Shown: piece by piece, positions 1 through 7,083 of the stretch
How positions within the stretch are numbered: position 1 is the first letter of the stretch
How the letters are laid out: each line of letters starts with the position of its first letter
From: a virus
IMG/VR virus record: IMGVR_UViG_3300031673_000299
Location: 1 to 32,428 of that record
Length of the DNA stretch: 32,428 nt
Direction: 5' to 3' (one strand)
Notes under the pieces: generated by a model
Seen by the model: only the letters and a program-made list of their open reading frames with translations
The model's database searches: none
What the model was told of the DNA's origin: nothing
Position numbers and translations under genes: made by a program

Positions 1-50
1 TCCGCACCGCCAGAAAAGCTCACGAAATGCCTTGTGGAATCGCCAGCCAT
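1..50 (-). CDS. Probable PP-loop ATPase / PAPS-reductase-like protein, N-terminal fragment
   Basis: Only the first 16 residues are visible; the gene runs off the left edge. The start ATG (bases 50-48) overlaps the TGA of the upstream gene by one base, and a GAGG ribosome site lies 8 to 12 bases upstream. The fragment reads HFVSFSGGA followed by a codon beginning GA (Asp or Glu). This fits the SFSGGxDS phosphate-binding loop of the N-type ATP pyrophosphatase family, which includes phosphoadenosine phosphosulfate reductase-like and DndC-like proteins and is common in phage early regions. Family assignment is inference from nine residues. Confidence 0.6.
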   Translation of the reverse strand, partial: MAGDSTRHFVSFSGGA

Positions 51-265
51 CACGCCGCCCTCAATCCTCTCCCAGCCCGCTTGCCGTCCGTCGCCCGCCC
101 CGCCTGGCACCACGCCGTAAACCTCTCGCAGCGCCTCACAAACTCCCGGTCGTGTAGCAGGGCAATGATGGTGAACTTCGCGGTCCGCACCACGTCCGCG
201 GGCAAGTCATCGAAGACCGAATCCCAGCCGTCTGAGCGGCCCGCGGGTTTCATTCCGGTTGGCAT
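50..265 (-). CDS. Small hypothetical early protein (71 aa)
   Basis: Not recognised. A short basic protein with a central hydrophobic helix (around FTIIALLHD) and an Arg/Gly-rich C-terminus, and no clear domain. I chose the ATG at 265, which has a GAGG site 7 bases upstream and overlaps the preceding gene by 16 bases. An ATG at 253 would instead make an ATGA overlap but lacks a good ribosome site. The stop is immediately followed by the PP-loop gene, so the two are translationally linked. Confidence 0.6.
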   Translation of the reverse strand: MPTGMKPAGRSDGWDSVFDDLPADVVRTAKFTIIALLHDREFVRRCERFTAWCQAGRATDGKRAGRGLRAA

Positions 266-678
266 GGTGTTGCCTCGGGTAGCAGAGCGAGGGCGGCTTC
301 GATGGCCTTTCTGGCCCGCCACGCCTCCCGCCGCTTGCCCCTAAGATGCTTGTTGCGAAGACGGGTCTGTTCTTTGGTCGCGCCGTTCAATACCGTACAT
401 TTCAGGAGGATATCATTCCGAGATTCCGCACACTCCACGATTGGCAATGCCTTCCGCAACGCCTCCACCAGCGCGGGGACGCACTTGTCCCACAGGTCGG
501 CCTTGCGCTTCTCTTCGGGTACGGGGCAGGTGGCGCAGGCCTTTGGGCAGACCTCATGTCCGTGTACGTCGGGACAGGGGCGTGTATGCTCGCGGTCAGG
601 GTTCGCCAGGACGCCGATAACAGGAATATGCTGTACCGGCTTCCCCGCAAACCTACACTCCTGCCACTCCTCACTCAT
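250..678 (-). CDS. Cys-rich hypothetical early protein (142 aa)
   Basis: Function unknown. After about 40 residues it has a cluster of cysteines and histidines (CPDVHGHEVCPKACATCP), which looks like a metal-binding knuckle. A long, strongly basic helix rich in Arg/Lys follows (around RLRNKHLRGKRREAWRARK), so nucleic-acid contact is possible; that is inference. The ATG at 678 is preceded by GGAGG and overlaps the stop of the upstream gene by 8 bases. Longer in-frame starts would run deep into that gene. Confidence 0.7.
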   Translation of the reverse strand: MSEEWQECRFAGKPVQHIPVIGVLANPDREHTRPCPDVHGHEVCPKACATCPVPEEKRKADLWDKCVPALVEALRKALPIVECAESRNDILLKCTVLNGATKEQTRLRNKHLRGKRREAWRARKAIEAALALLPEATPCQPE

Positions 679-1021
679 GGAATAACCTCCCTTGATCCGT
701 CTGTGCGGCCACAGCGACCCGCGCATTCCCGCTGGCCATCCCCCGCAGAACCCTGTTTGTACGCGCTACGTGGCGCTGTGGAGCGACGTTCACCAGCTCA
801 TAGGTATGGTAGGGGGCGTCGGGTGCCTTGCGGCTGTCTACGTGCCAACCTGTGCCCCGCAACCCGTGGTTCGCCTCGATCCTTATTCCGCGCACATTTT
901 CGCCAATTCCGTAGATGTGACCGAGCGCGCCGCTTGTCATGGGCCCCCGATGGTAGAGCACGAAGACCATGCGCTCCCATCGGCTCATGCCATCCCAGGT
1001 TTTGGCGAGAAGGCGGTGCAT
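671..1021 (-). CDS. Small hypothetical protein, possibly winged-helix-like (116 aa)
   Basis: Not recognised. The N-terminal half (SRWERMVFVLYHRGPMTSGALGH and following) has the helix pattern and spacing seen in small winged-helix DNA-binding proteins, with a GHIYGIGENVRGIR segment as a possible recognition region. The C-terminus is basic. The ATG at 1021 lies 2 bases beyond the TAG of the upstream gene. In-frame starts further upstream would run through that gene in another frame, so they are rejected. DNA binding is inference only. Confidence 0.65.
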   Translation of the reverse strand: MHRLLAKTWDGMSRWERMVFVLYHRGPMTSGALGHIYGIGENVRGIRIEANHGLRGTGWHVDSRKAPDAPYHTYELVNVAPQRHVARTNRVLRGMASGNARVAVAAQTDQGRLFHE

Positions 1022-1023
1022 GG

Positions 1024-1644
1024 CTACTTGGTTGCATCCCCCTTCACCGCCGCGTCGTAGGCGGCGAGGGCACGGCCCATTGCGGCCATCGCTTCCACCG
1101 GCCTTGCACAGATACGCGCTGCGTTCTTTAGGTTCTCCGCCACCCCCCGCCACTTGTCGCGGTCTGCCGCCAGCTTCGTCACGTAGTCCAGATTGACGTA
1201 GGCCGCCGGGCGAAAACCCGGCCCGTCCCGCACGCCAGTATGGACCGGGAAGCCCGCGGGATGCTGCGAGCAGGAGTAGTCTTCGTTGAGCGTGAGACAC
1301 AGGTTCCCGGGCAGCGAATCCAGGCGCGGCTTCTTCAGCCGCGCGACCTCGGCCTCCGCGGCCTCGGCGCGGTCGCGAAGCGCCCCCCATTCGTCCACGA
1401 GTAGCCCCCGCAGGTCACTATTAGCAAACCGTAGACATGCTTGGGCAATTCGTAGGACCGATCGATAGGCGGTGTGATTCAGTTCCTCGATGTCCATCGC
1501 CCCATCGTCTCGCGCCAGGAATGCCACGATCACAAGTTCTCCTGGCTGCGCCGAAGGGACCGCGTCATACTCAACCCCCGCCTCTTCGAGAACGACCTTC
1601 AGCCGGTCGGGGTGCCTGATGTGGTTGTCTCTATCCTCTCCCAT
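1024..1644 (-). CDS. Hypothetical early protein with central coiled coil (206 aa)
   Basis: Function unknown. The N-terminal 90 residues form a mixed alpha/beta domain with an acidic surface (ARDDGAMDIEEL). An Ala/Glu/Arg-rich helix follows (DRAEAAEAEVARLKK), typical of a short coiled coil, then a Cys/His-containing segment (YSCSQHPAGF) and a C-terminal Ala-rich helix. The ATG has an AAGGAG site 6 to 8 bases upstream. The gene lies in the middle of the leftward early operon, 12 bases after the preceding gene. Confidence 0.75.
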   Translation of the reverse strand: MGEDRDNHIRHPDRLKVVLEEAGVEYDAVPSAQPGELVIVAFLARDDGAMDIEELNHTAYRSVLRIAQACLRFANSDLRGLLVDEWGALRDRAEAAEAEVARLKKPRLDSLPGNLCLTLNEDYSCSQHPAGFPVHTGVRDGPGFRPAAYVNLDYVTKLAADRDKWRGVAENLKNAARICARPVEAMAAMGRALAAYDAAVKGDATK

Positions 1645-1656
1645 CTCGCTCTCTCC

Positions 1657-1995
1657 TTAGAACTTCAGCGCCTCTAGCTGCAATATTGTCGTGCGGAAGT
1701 GGCGGAGGCCGTTGGCGGGGGTGCGGCCGTAGTATAAGACGTAGTTGGCGTTGCCGTGGGGCATCCGGCGACAGATGCGCGGTACCGCACATCTGGAGCA
1801 ATCGCGTCGATTGCCAGGGAAGTCCTGGGGTTTCGTGGCTTGGCAAAAACCATCCTCGTTAGCAAACGTCAGGTCTGCCGCCCGCTTCCAGTTGCCCTTC
1901 TCCGCGGCCTCCAGCGCCAGTCGGTAGACACGCAGGGAATGCTCCTTAGCCTTCCGCAGTTGCCCCTTCGTGGGTTTCGCCTCTTTGTTGGTCAA
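1657..1995 (-). CDS. Small Cys-containing early protein with TTG start (112 aa)
   Basis: Not recognised. A basic N-terminal helical part (KGQLRKAKEHSLRVYRLALEAAEKG) is followed by a possible metal-binding set, FCQ...RDCSRCAVPRIC, and a Tyr-rich segment. I chose the TTG at 1995: it shares bases with the TGA of the preceding gene (TTGA) and has AAGGA 7 bases upstream. An upstream GTG in frame at 2055 would overlap that gene by 64 bases. The TTG start fits the overlap style of this operon but is not proven. Confidence 0.6.
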   Translation of the reverse strand: MTNKEAKPTKGQLRKAKEHSLRVYRLALEAAEKGNWKRAADLTFANEDGFCQATKPQDFPGNRRDCSRCAVPRICRRMPHGNANYVLYYGRTPANGLRHFRTTILQLEALKF

Positions 1996-2231
1996 GTTCG
2001 TTTCCTTAGGAGTGCTGCCAGTTCCGCGGGCCGGGCTAGAACCCACACCGCGCACCCTTCCTCGTCGGTCATAAACCAGGCGCAGCCAGTTGTCAGACAG
2101 GCAGAAGCTCGGTCAGCCGCCCTTATCTCGTCTTGCTCGGACGCTAGGTCGAGCTTTGACAACCCCTCAACGCCCGGAGTGGCGAGCACTCCAGCCGCGA
2201 GTAGCGGACACACCTTGGTCGGTTGCTTCAT
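1992..2231 (-). CDS. Small hypothetical early protein (79 aa)
   Basis: Function unknown. About 80 residues with an Asp/Glu-rich centre and two isolated cysteine positions (ASACLTTGCAWF). Two adjacent starts exist: GTG at 2234, sharing a GTGA overlap with the upstream stop, and ATG at 2231. A GGGGAGGGA ribosome site sits before both, and ATG has the better spacing. Linked by overlap to the genes on both sides. Confidence 0.6.
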   Translation of the reverse strand: MKQPTKVCPLLAAGVLATPGVEGLSKLDLASEQDEIRAADRASACLTTGCAWFMTDEEGCAVWVLARPAELAALLRKRT

Positions 2232-2446
2232 CACTTTCCCTCCCCGAAGTGTTTCTCGACGAACTCCACCAGGCGGCGATTGGCGGGGGCCCTGCCGGGG
2301 CCAATCGCGGACAACTCAAACAGCCGGGATGGACTTCCCCATGCGTGCCAACGAACGGAGGCCTGGCCGAAGTTGTGCTCCGGGATACACCCCCCATATG
2401 CCCACCCCGCCGCCCGCAGTCTCTCTCGCGCCTCACGGTTGGTCAT
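2231..2446 (-). CDS. Small hypothetical early protein (71 aa)
   Basis: Not recognised. It starts at an ATGA overlap with the gene before it. The N-terminal helix NREARERLRAAGWAYGG and the compact 71-residue length are typical of small phage accessory proteins. The order helix, beta-like segment (SRLFELSAIGPG), C-terminal helix (RRLVEFVEKHFGEG) suggests one small alpha/beta domain. No catalytic or metal-binding pattern is visible. Confidence 0.65.
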   Translation of the reverse strand: MTNREARERLRAAGWAYGGCIPEHNFGQASVRWHAWGSPSRLFELSAIGPGRAPANRRLVEFVEKHFGEGK

Positions 2447-2814
2447 TGCTGGCCGTTCTCCAACGCCTCATGGACCGGCACGAACCCCCACGCCTTCAGT
2501 TGGTCCTGTACCTCGTAGCCCAACCACTCGTCGTCATACTCCCCGGTCTGCAGGTTACGGACCCGTCGATTTGCCGGATACCATAGCCTTCGTTCGTCCA
2601 GCGGGGTTGACTGTGTGTTGACCCAGAGGCTTGACCAGATGGGTTCAAGGACACCGCCCTCGCGCGGGTTTGGTCCATGTGGCTCCCTCTTATATACTGT
2701 GGTCGGGGGACTAGCGGTACTGTCCGTAGACCCGATGTCTAGGAGAAAATACTCGTCCTTTAGATCACCGCGCTTGTTGCGGTGATTCGCGTATGTCAGA
2801 ACTGCAAATTCCAT
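2443..2814 (-). CDS. Hypothetical early protein (123 aa)
   Basis: Function unknown. Mixed composition with many aromatic residues (LWYPANRR, DEWLGYEVQDQ, AWGFVPVHEAL). The ATG at 2814 follows a purine-rich AAAGAGAGAGAG stretch that can serve as a weak ribosome site. An in-frame extension to 2886 would pass through the inverted repeat at 2831-2884 and is rejected. Its stop overlaps the next gene as ATGA. Confidence 0.65.
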   Translation of the reverse strand: MEFAVLTYANHRNKRGDLKDEYFLLDIGSTDSTASPPTTVYKREPHGPNPREGGVLEPIWSSLWVNTQSTPLDERRLWYPANRRVRNLQTGEYDDEWLGYEVQDQLKAWGFVPVHEALENGQQ

Positions 2815-2830
2815 CACTCTCTCTCTTTCA

Positions 2831-2884
2831 GGGGGCGGCCCGGTAGCTACCCCGCCCGCATTACGCAGACGGCGGGCCGCCCCC
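2831..2884 (-). repeat. 12-bp perfect inverted repeat between early genes
   Basis: Arms GGGGGCGGCCCG (2831-2842) and CGGGCCGCCCCC (2873-2884) are perfectly complementary and separated by 30 bases. The spacer starts with the palindrome GGTAGCTACC (2842-2851). It fills the gap between the annealing-protein gene and the next small gene. No T-run follows on the transcribed strand, so it is not a textbook intrinsic terminator. An attenuator, processing site or mRNA stabiliser is possible. Confidence 0.7.
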
Positions 2885-2889
2885 ACGTT

Positions 2890-3930
2890 TCACTCGGTTT
2901 CCTTGAGGTGTTCGTAGAACGCCTGTAGTGTCTCCGCGTCGGCCTTCCCCAGGCTCGTCGGGTGTTTTCTCCCCGATTCCATGCACCACGCTACCAGCGC
3001 CAACAACGCCTTCCCCTCGGTGCCGAACTTGTCGGTCAGCCAGACGCGGATGTCCGTTGCTCCGTCCGTGTCGGCGGGTGTGGCGGCGGGTGTCTCGGTG
3101 GGGGCCTCCGCGGGTTCTTCGGGCGGCTCGTTCTGTATCCAATCACAACCTGATCGCGTCTTTGTCCTGGAGTCCCAAGTGCTGTTGTCACAAGCCCAGA
3201 AGCGCGCACCATCGGATTTGCGCTCTCGCCCCACCAGTGTACCGACACCACACTTCGGACAGTTGCCCGATGCGCTGCCATTGCTGGCGGGCTTGCCATC
3301 CTCTTCCTGCTCCCAACTCTTTGGGGCCAGGAAGAAGGCAGTCACTCCGCAGGCCTCCTGGATCGCCCGGACCATCGCCCGTTTCTGGGCGCGGGCGGCG
3401 ACGTTTCGAGTAGTGGAACCGAAGTCTACCGCGAGCGCGTCGGTGAGTTCCTTGTCCTCGCCCGACCATTCGCAGGAGTCGCATTCCAAGATCGACTTCT
3501 TCTCTTTGTGCCGATGCACGGTACGGAGGCACACGGGGCAGGCCCGCCGCCGGAAGCACGCCTCCAGGCTAGAAGCGAACCCATCGGTGTCCCAGAGGTC
3601 GCGCCCCGTCGTTCTGCTGAACACCGTCACCTTCACGGTGATCTCGACGAGTTCTGCGCCGCGGTCAACCGCCGACAGAAGCTCATCGCGCTTGGCCCGG
3701 ACGCCATAGTTGAACAGGCCGGCCAGGAGCTCCGCTCCGCCCTTCCAGAGGAACGGCTTGGGAACTCCGGGAATGGTGCCATAGTGGACACCCTTCTTCA
3801 TCACCGCAGAGATGAAGGCCTCGACGTTCTGTATCTGCGCCTGCGTCCGCGCCGGGTCAATGGCGGCCAATTGCGCGGCCGACGCGGGCAGGCCCGTCTC
3901 TGCGTCTCGGTATTTCTCCAGCTCGCTCAC
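2890..3930 (-). CDS. Candidate single-strand annealing / recombination protein with two zinc clusters (346 aa)
   Basis: The N-terminal domain carries a signature I know from a widespread phage family: MKKGVHYGTIPGVPKPFLWK (residues 44-63), then an ELLAGLF-like segment, a beta-rich stretch and a TRNVAARAQKRAMVRAI helix (174-190). Members sit beside phage exonucleases and are suspected annealing proteins; that role is inference. A CPVC...CDSC cluster (131-153) interrupts the domain and a topoisomerase-type C4 finger (C224, C227, C247, C262) follows. Next come a Pro/Glu/Thr-rich linker and a C-terminal helical tail. Start: GTG at 3930, in a GTGA overlap with the nuclease gene and with AAGGAGG 7 bases upstream. 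It probably acts with the Cas4-like nuclease just upstream. Confidence 0.75.
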   Translation of the reverse strand: MSELEKYRDAETGLPASAAQLAAIDPARTQAQIQNVEAFISAVMKKGVHYGTIPGVPKPFLWKGGAELLAGLFNYGVRAKRDELLSAVDRGAELVEITVKVTVFSRTTGRDLWDTDGFASSLEACFRRRACPVCLRTVHRHKEKKSILECDSCEWSGEDKELTDALAVDFGSTTRNVAARAQKRAMVRAIQEACGVTAFFLAPKSWEQEEDGKPASNGSASGNCPKCGVGTLVGRERKSDGARFWACDNSTWDSRTKTRSGCDWIQNEPPEEPAEAPTETPAATPADTDGATDIRVWLTDKFGTEGKALLALVAWCMESGRKHPTSLGKADAETLQAFYEHLKETE

Positions 3931-5033
3931 TGTTGAGCCTCCTTGATCGTGGTCCGCCATGATCCGGTCTTCGTCTGCTTTCGGCTGATAAGCCACTGCC
4001 CACAACGCCAAGTCCCCTCCTGCTCCACGCGCTCGAACCGGGCCTTGATCGCCTTATCCGTCGCGTTGTAGGTCCGCACGATCTCGGCATAGCCGGCGCG
4101 CGTCAGCAGGTGGCCTTCAAGGTCGGCGTCCTGAATCACCGGATGGCCTACCCACTCCGTTTCGGGCGCGCAGATGTGGACGAAATCGCACGAGGGGCAG
4201 ACATTCTCGTCGAACTTCATTCGGGCTGGTTCCAGGTTCGCGTCCAACGCGTTGTAGACGCGTTCGGCGCTTTGGAGTATGCCTTCGCAATATTCATGGT
4301 CGAGTTCGATGGGAAGGAAGTCGATCTGCCCCGATTCTTTCCCCCGCAGGGCAAGCAGGCCCTCCTCCGCGTTCTGCATGAGCAGGTAGAGTTGCATCTG
4401 TGCGGGGTACTTGCGGAGCCATACCTGCGGAGCCGTTATCAGGTCACGCCAGTTCTCGATGCTTTCTGCGCGGCCGTAACTCAGGCCCTTGTGTTCGCAT
4501 GGGATCTGTCGGCGGCCCAGCCACTTGCCGGTCACGTAGAAGTCCATGCGTCCGCTGATAAGCCGATGGCGGCCTCCGCGGACGAGGACATTGACCGGCT
4601 CCTCGGCGCGAATGACCTGGAAGCCAGCCTCTTCGATATCTGCCTTGCTCGCGGCCGCCTCCAGGTGGCCCTGGTCAAAGAGGGCCTGCAATCCTGGCCG
4701 AGGGGGCAATCGGTCATCCCAGCGGGCGATCTCGTAGAACTTGCAGCGGTCACAGGAGTGGCCCGCCGATGATGCCCAGATGTTCGTCGGGCGCGACCAT
4801 CGGAATTTCGCATCCTTTGTTTCGCGGATGTCGGCCTCAAGGCGTTCCGCGATCTCGGCGATAGTCATTGACTCTGCGGCAGCAGTAAGACTTTGTGTCT
4901 TGCCAGCTCTCTCGGCCCGTTCGCGCTCTATCTCGCGTAGGGCCTGCGGATCGGCTGGAATATCTTCGCTGCCTGCTTCTAGCCCAGGCAGTTCCTCGAC
5001 GGCAGGGAACGTCTCGTGGACGCTCTCGCTCAT
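3927..5033 (-). CDS. Cas4-like PD-(D/E)XK exonuclease with Fe-S cysteines (368 aa)
   Basis: A RecB/Cas4-type nuclease of a phage recombination module. Visible in order: a variable N-terminus; C94-x2-C97 (CDRC); the nuclease core with D164 in GRMDFYV, E180 and K182 in CEHK, and Q212/Q214 in YPAQMQLYLL (motif QxxxY-like); and the C-terminal trio C279, C282, C288. One N-terminal plus three C-terminal cysteines is the Cas4/AddB iron-sulphur arrangement. Such enzymes resect DNA ends to give single strands. It has ATGA and GTGA overlaps on both sides, so it is co-translated with the coiled-coil protein and the annealing candidate. The ATG at 5033 was chosen over far longer in-frame starts. Confidence 0.85.
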   Translation of the reverse strand: MSESVHETFPAVEELPGLEAGSEDIPADPQALREIERERAERAGKTQSLTAAAESMTIAEIAERLEADIRETKDAKFRWSRPTNIWASSAGHSCDRCKFYEIARWDDRLPPRPGLQALFDQGHLEAAASKADIEEAGFQVIRAEEPVNVLVRGGRHRLISGRMDFYVTGKWLGRRQIPCEHKGLSYGRAESIENWRDLITAPQVWLRKYPAQMQLYLLMQNAEEGLLALRGKESGQIDFLPIELDHEYCEGILQSAERVYNALDANLEPARMKFDENVCPSCDFVHICAPETEWVGHPVIQDADLEGHLLTRAGYAEIVRTYNATDKAIKARFERVEQEGTWRCGQWLISRKQTKTGSWRTTIKEAQQ

Positions 5034-5785
5034 CGCCTTCCTCCCGTCCGCCGCGGTTCCAATGTGCTGTAGACGCGCACCCCGGGGATGTTCGTTTGCC
5101 CCTTGAGGGCCTGCACCACCTTGCCGATGGCCGATTCGTTGACCGTCAGATACTCTCGGGGGATGGCCTGAGCGTCCATGACCTCGAACTTCCAGACCTC
5201 CACCATCGCCCCGGCGCCGGAAACCTTCGGTGCCGACAGTACGGGGATAAAGGGCGTGGATACCTCGGCCACAGGTGCGGCCTCGATGGGGGCTTCCAGC
5301 AGCTCCGCGGCCTTCGCCTTGTCGCCTGCCGCCTCTGCGGCGACCGCTTCCTGTAATCGGCGTTCCTCGGCTTCCTTCTGCGCCTTGTCCTGCGCTTGGC
5401 GGCGAAGTTCGACTGCCACCTTCTCGGCTTCCTCGCGAGCCTTGCGCTCCACCTCTGCCTGAATGCGGCGCTTCTCCGTTTCCCATACCGAGAGTTTGCC
5501 GCGCACGATCTTATCCGGTTCGTTCAGGCGGTCAAGGTGGCCGGCCTCCTGCGCGCAGACGGCCTTCCAGGCACCGTGCGCGCCCATCTTCGATGGCTTG
5601 AAGTCGGCCTCGATGGCCTTCTTCAGTGCGCCGATGCCGTTCACGATCTCCCAGGCGTGCTTCTCCCCGTCGAGGGAATCAACGACGAGGTGCTGGGCCT
5701 CTACCAGCAGGCGGTTGTGGCGTACCTCGATCTCCCGCTCTTGCGCCTCGCTCACGGGAACCAACGCTGTGGCTGTCATCGTCAC
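5030..5785 (-). CDS. Coiled-coil protein of the phage recombination module (251 aa)
   Basis: The N-terminal helical domain is followed by a long Ala/Glu/Lys/Arg/Gln-rich coiled coil (roughly residues 105-185). The C-terminal segment has the motif IPREYLTVNESAIGK...IPGVRVY. That ending (YLxxxxxAI, then IPGVRVY) is one I recognise from hypothetical phage proteins encoded next to Erf/RecT-type recombination genes; the exact biochemical role is unknown to me. Start: GTG at 5785 shares GTGA with the upstream stop and has GGAGGT 5 bases upstream. ATG at 5779 is the alternative. It precedes and overlaps the nuclease gene (ATGA). Confidence 0.75.
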   Translation of the reverse strand: MTMTATALVPVSEAQEREIEVRHNRLLVEAQHLVVDSLDGEKHAWEIVNGIGALKKAIEADFKPSKMGAHGAWKAVCAQEAGHLDRLNEPDKIVRGKLSVWETEKRRIQAEVERKAREEAEKVAVELRRQAQDKAQKEAEERRLQEAVAAEAAGDKAKAAELLEAPIEAAPVAEVSTPFIPVLSAPKVSGAGAMVEVWKFEVMDAQAIPREYLTVNESAIGKVVQALKGQTNIPGVRVYSTLEPRRTGGRR

Positions 5786-6105
5786 GCTACACCTCCCTCT
5801 TCTCGCAGGAACGCATCCAGCCACCGCGTGTGTTCGCGACACGCCCTTGCGGCACGATTGAGGCTATTCAGCACGCCCCGAGAGACGGCTGGCTCACAGA
5901 ACCGGCACGGCAAAACGTCTTTGTCCGCCTCCCCCAGGCACTCGGCCCAGCCGTGACAGTACCCACCCTTGACGGGCGACTCGCAGTCCCCGCAGATCGC
6001 CTCCGTGAGGTCATTGCAGGGCATCCTGCAATCTGGTAGACTGTCGGTTGCGTGGGCCGTCTCTGCCCCGACCGGGGCAGGGGCGGTTCTCAACTCTGTG
6101 TCCAT
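5782..6105 (-). CDS. Cys-rich putative zinc-binding protein (107 aa)
   Basis: Function unknown. The centre carries eight cysteines in pairs (CRMPC, CGDC, CHGWAEC, CRFC) with a nearby His, which suggests a double zinc-binding module. The N-terminal 25 residues look disordered and the C-terminal helix is basic. The ATG at 6105 has GGAGGAG 6 bases upstream and a perfect hairpin (6123-6139) just before that. Longer in-frame starts would cover this leader and are not favoured. Confidence 0.75.
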   Translation of the reverse strand: MDTELRTAPAPVGAETAHATDSLPDCRMPCNDLTEAICGDCESPVKGGYCHGWAECLGEADKDVLPCRFCEPAVSRGVLNSLNRAARACREHTRWLDAFLREEGGVA

Positions 6106-6122
6106 CGTCGCTCCTCCTGCTT

Positions 6123-6139
6123 GGTAGCCTCTGGCTACC
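6123..6139 (-). promoter_or_regulatory. 7-bp hairpin just upstream of an RBS
   Basis: GGTAGCC-AGA-GGCTACC on the coding strand forms a perfect 7-bp stem with a 3-base loop. It ends 17 bases before the start codon of the Cys-rich gene and immediately precedes its GGAGGAG site. There is no T-run, so translational control or RNA processing is more likely than termination. Confidence 0.6.
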
Positions 6140-6151
6140 TTTCGTGATTTG

Positions 6152-6227
6152 GGGGGCGGGCTGGCTGCATCTGTGGCTGCGTCTCTGCCCGTGAGTGGTC
6201 TGCTGAAGTTACTGTAGGCCCGCCCCC
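6152..6227 (-). repeat. 10-bp inverted repeat in the 6106-6208 leader
   Basis: GGGGGCGGGC (6152-6161) and GCCCGCCCCC (6218-6227) are exactly complementary, 56 bases apart. The right arm lies in the last codons of the preceding gene and the left arm in the untranslated gap. Both arms are G/C runs in a GC-rich genome, so chance is possible. Otherwise the 103-base gap holds only the 6123 hairpin. Confidence 0.4.
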
Positions 6228-6445
6228 GTAAGAGATGCCCGGCAGGGGGACTGGTGTTGGGGGGCCGTGGTCCGCCCACCGGGCGTACTCCCAACTCGTT
6301 CCTGTACGACCTCGAAGCCATGCGCCCGCAGCGCGCCAATCAGCGCCTGACGCACCTCGGGCGGCTTCTTCATGGGTCCATGCACGACGGCCAGCACTGC
6401 TCCTGTCTCTGGGTCCAGCACGTCATGGCGCTGAAGGACTGTCAT
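6209..6445 (-). CDS. Small hypothetical early protein (78 aa)
   Basis: Not recognised. The first 50 residues look folded, with two short beta-like segments around DPETGAVLAVVHG and a helix (PPEVRQALIGALRAHGFEVV). The last 25 residues are Gly/Thr/Ser/Pro-rich and probably disordered. It starts in an ATGA overlap with the gene before it and ends at the leader of the Cys-rich gene. Confidence 0.6.
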   Translation of the reverse strand: MTVLQRHDVLDPETGAVLAVVHGPMKKPPEVRQALIGALRAHGFEVVQERVGSTPGGRTTAPQHQSPCRASLTGAGLQ

Positions 6446-6711
6446 CGTATGCCCCCTATGACCCGCAGAAACGTCAGCAACCGCGCGCAGGCGAGCCGCT
6501 TCTTTGCCTCCAGGCGGCGACCGCACTCGTTGGCGAACACCTCCGCCCTGGCGTCGGGGGGAATCCCGAAGCCCTCCCGCTCTTGTGCATACGCGGTGAC
6601 GTTTCCATACTGGTCATCCCCAACGCCGAGGTGATGGAGGCCATACTTGGCGATCTCCCTGCGGTAGTCGTCCACATCCCAACGCACAAACCGCCCGCGA
6701 TTGTCACGCAT
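6442..6711 (-). CDS. Small hypothetical early protein (89 aa)
   Basis: Function unknown. A charged, mostly helical protein (DDYRREIAKYGLHHLG, AEVFANECGRRLEAKKRLACARLL). The ATG has GAGGAGG about 10 bases upstream. No motif stands out. It is coupled to the following gene by ATGA. Confidence 0.65.
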   Translation of the reverse strand: MRDNRGRFVRWDVDDYRREIAKYGLHHLGVGDDQYGNVTAYAQEREGFGIPPDARAEVFANECGRRLEAKKRLACARLLTFLRVIGGIR

Positions 6712-6726
6712 GATATCGGTGCCTCC

Positions 6727-7083
6727 TCACTCCGGGCAGTACGCCGGGGTAGCCGGTTCGTAGCCGCCCGGACCATGCACGATATAGAACGTCTCGCCCG
6801 CGACCGGGGGCAAGCCCTCAAGCCGAATGATGGGCGGCGGGGCCATGCGCTCTATCTCTGCCCGCACGAGTAGCGCCTCCGCGCTGTACGCGCCATGTCC
6901 CGGTACTCGGTCAAGGCGGTCGCCTACGGTCTGCGGAAGCCACCGTACAAGCACCCAGACGGCCACGATGAGCACCAGGAGTTGAAAGACGCGGCAGACG
7001 ACCACCACGGCGCGATAACGCCGGTTCATGTCGCGACGTAGGCGATGCTCGATCTGACTGAGTTCCCGGAAGCCCTTAGTCAC
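6727..7083 (-). CDS. Small membrane protein of the early operon (118 aa)
   Basis: One strong transmembrane helix (about residues 25-50, VVVVCRVFQLLVLIVAVWVLV) follows a positively charged N-terminus, predicting an N-in topology with a roughly 65-residue external domain. Proteins of this kind in phage early regions often act in superinfection exclusion, but nothing here proves it. The start is GTG at 7083 with AGGAGGT 4 bases upstream; the start overlaps the end of the preceding reading frame. Confidence 0.7.
   Translation of the reverse strand: MTKGFRELSQIEHRLRRDMNRRYRAVVVVCRVFQLLVLIVAVWVLVRWLPQTVGDRLDRVPGHGAYSAEALLVRAEIERMAPPPIIRLEGLPPVAGETFYIVHGPGGYEPATPAYCPE

Noticed and set aside
346-1131. 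Plus-strand open frame of 261 residues opposite the early genes
   Set aside because: Composition typical of a shadow, and three well-supported minus-strand genes with RBS occupy the same DNA.
2981-3709. Plus-strand frame opposite the annealing-protein gene
   Set aside because: Ser/Arg-rich shadow of a gene with zinc motifs and a clear RBS on the other strand.
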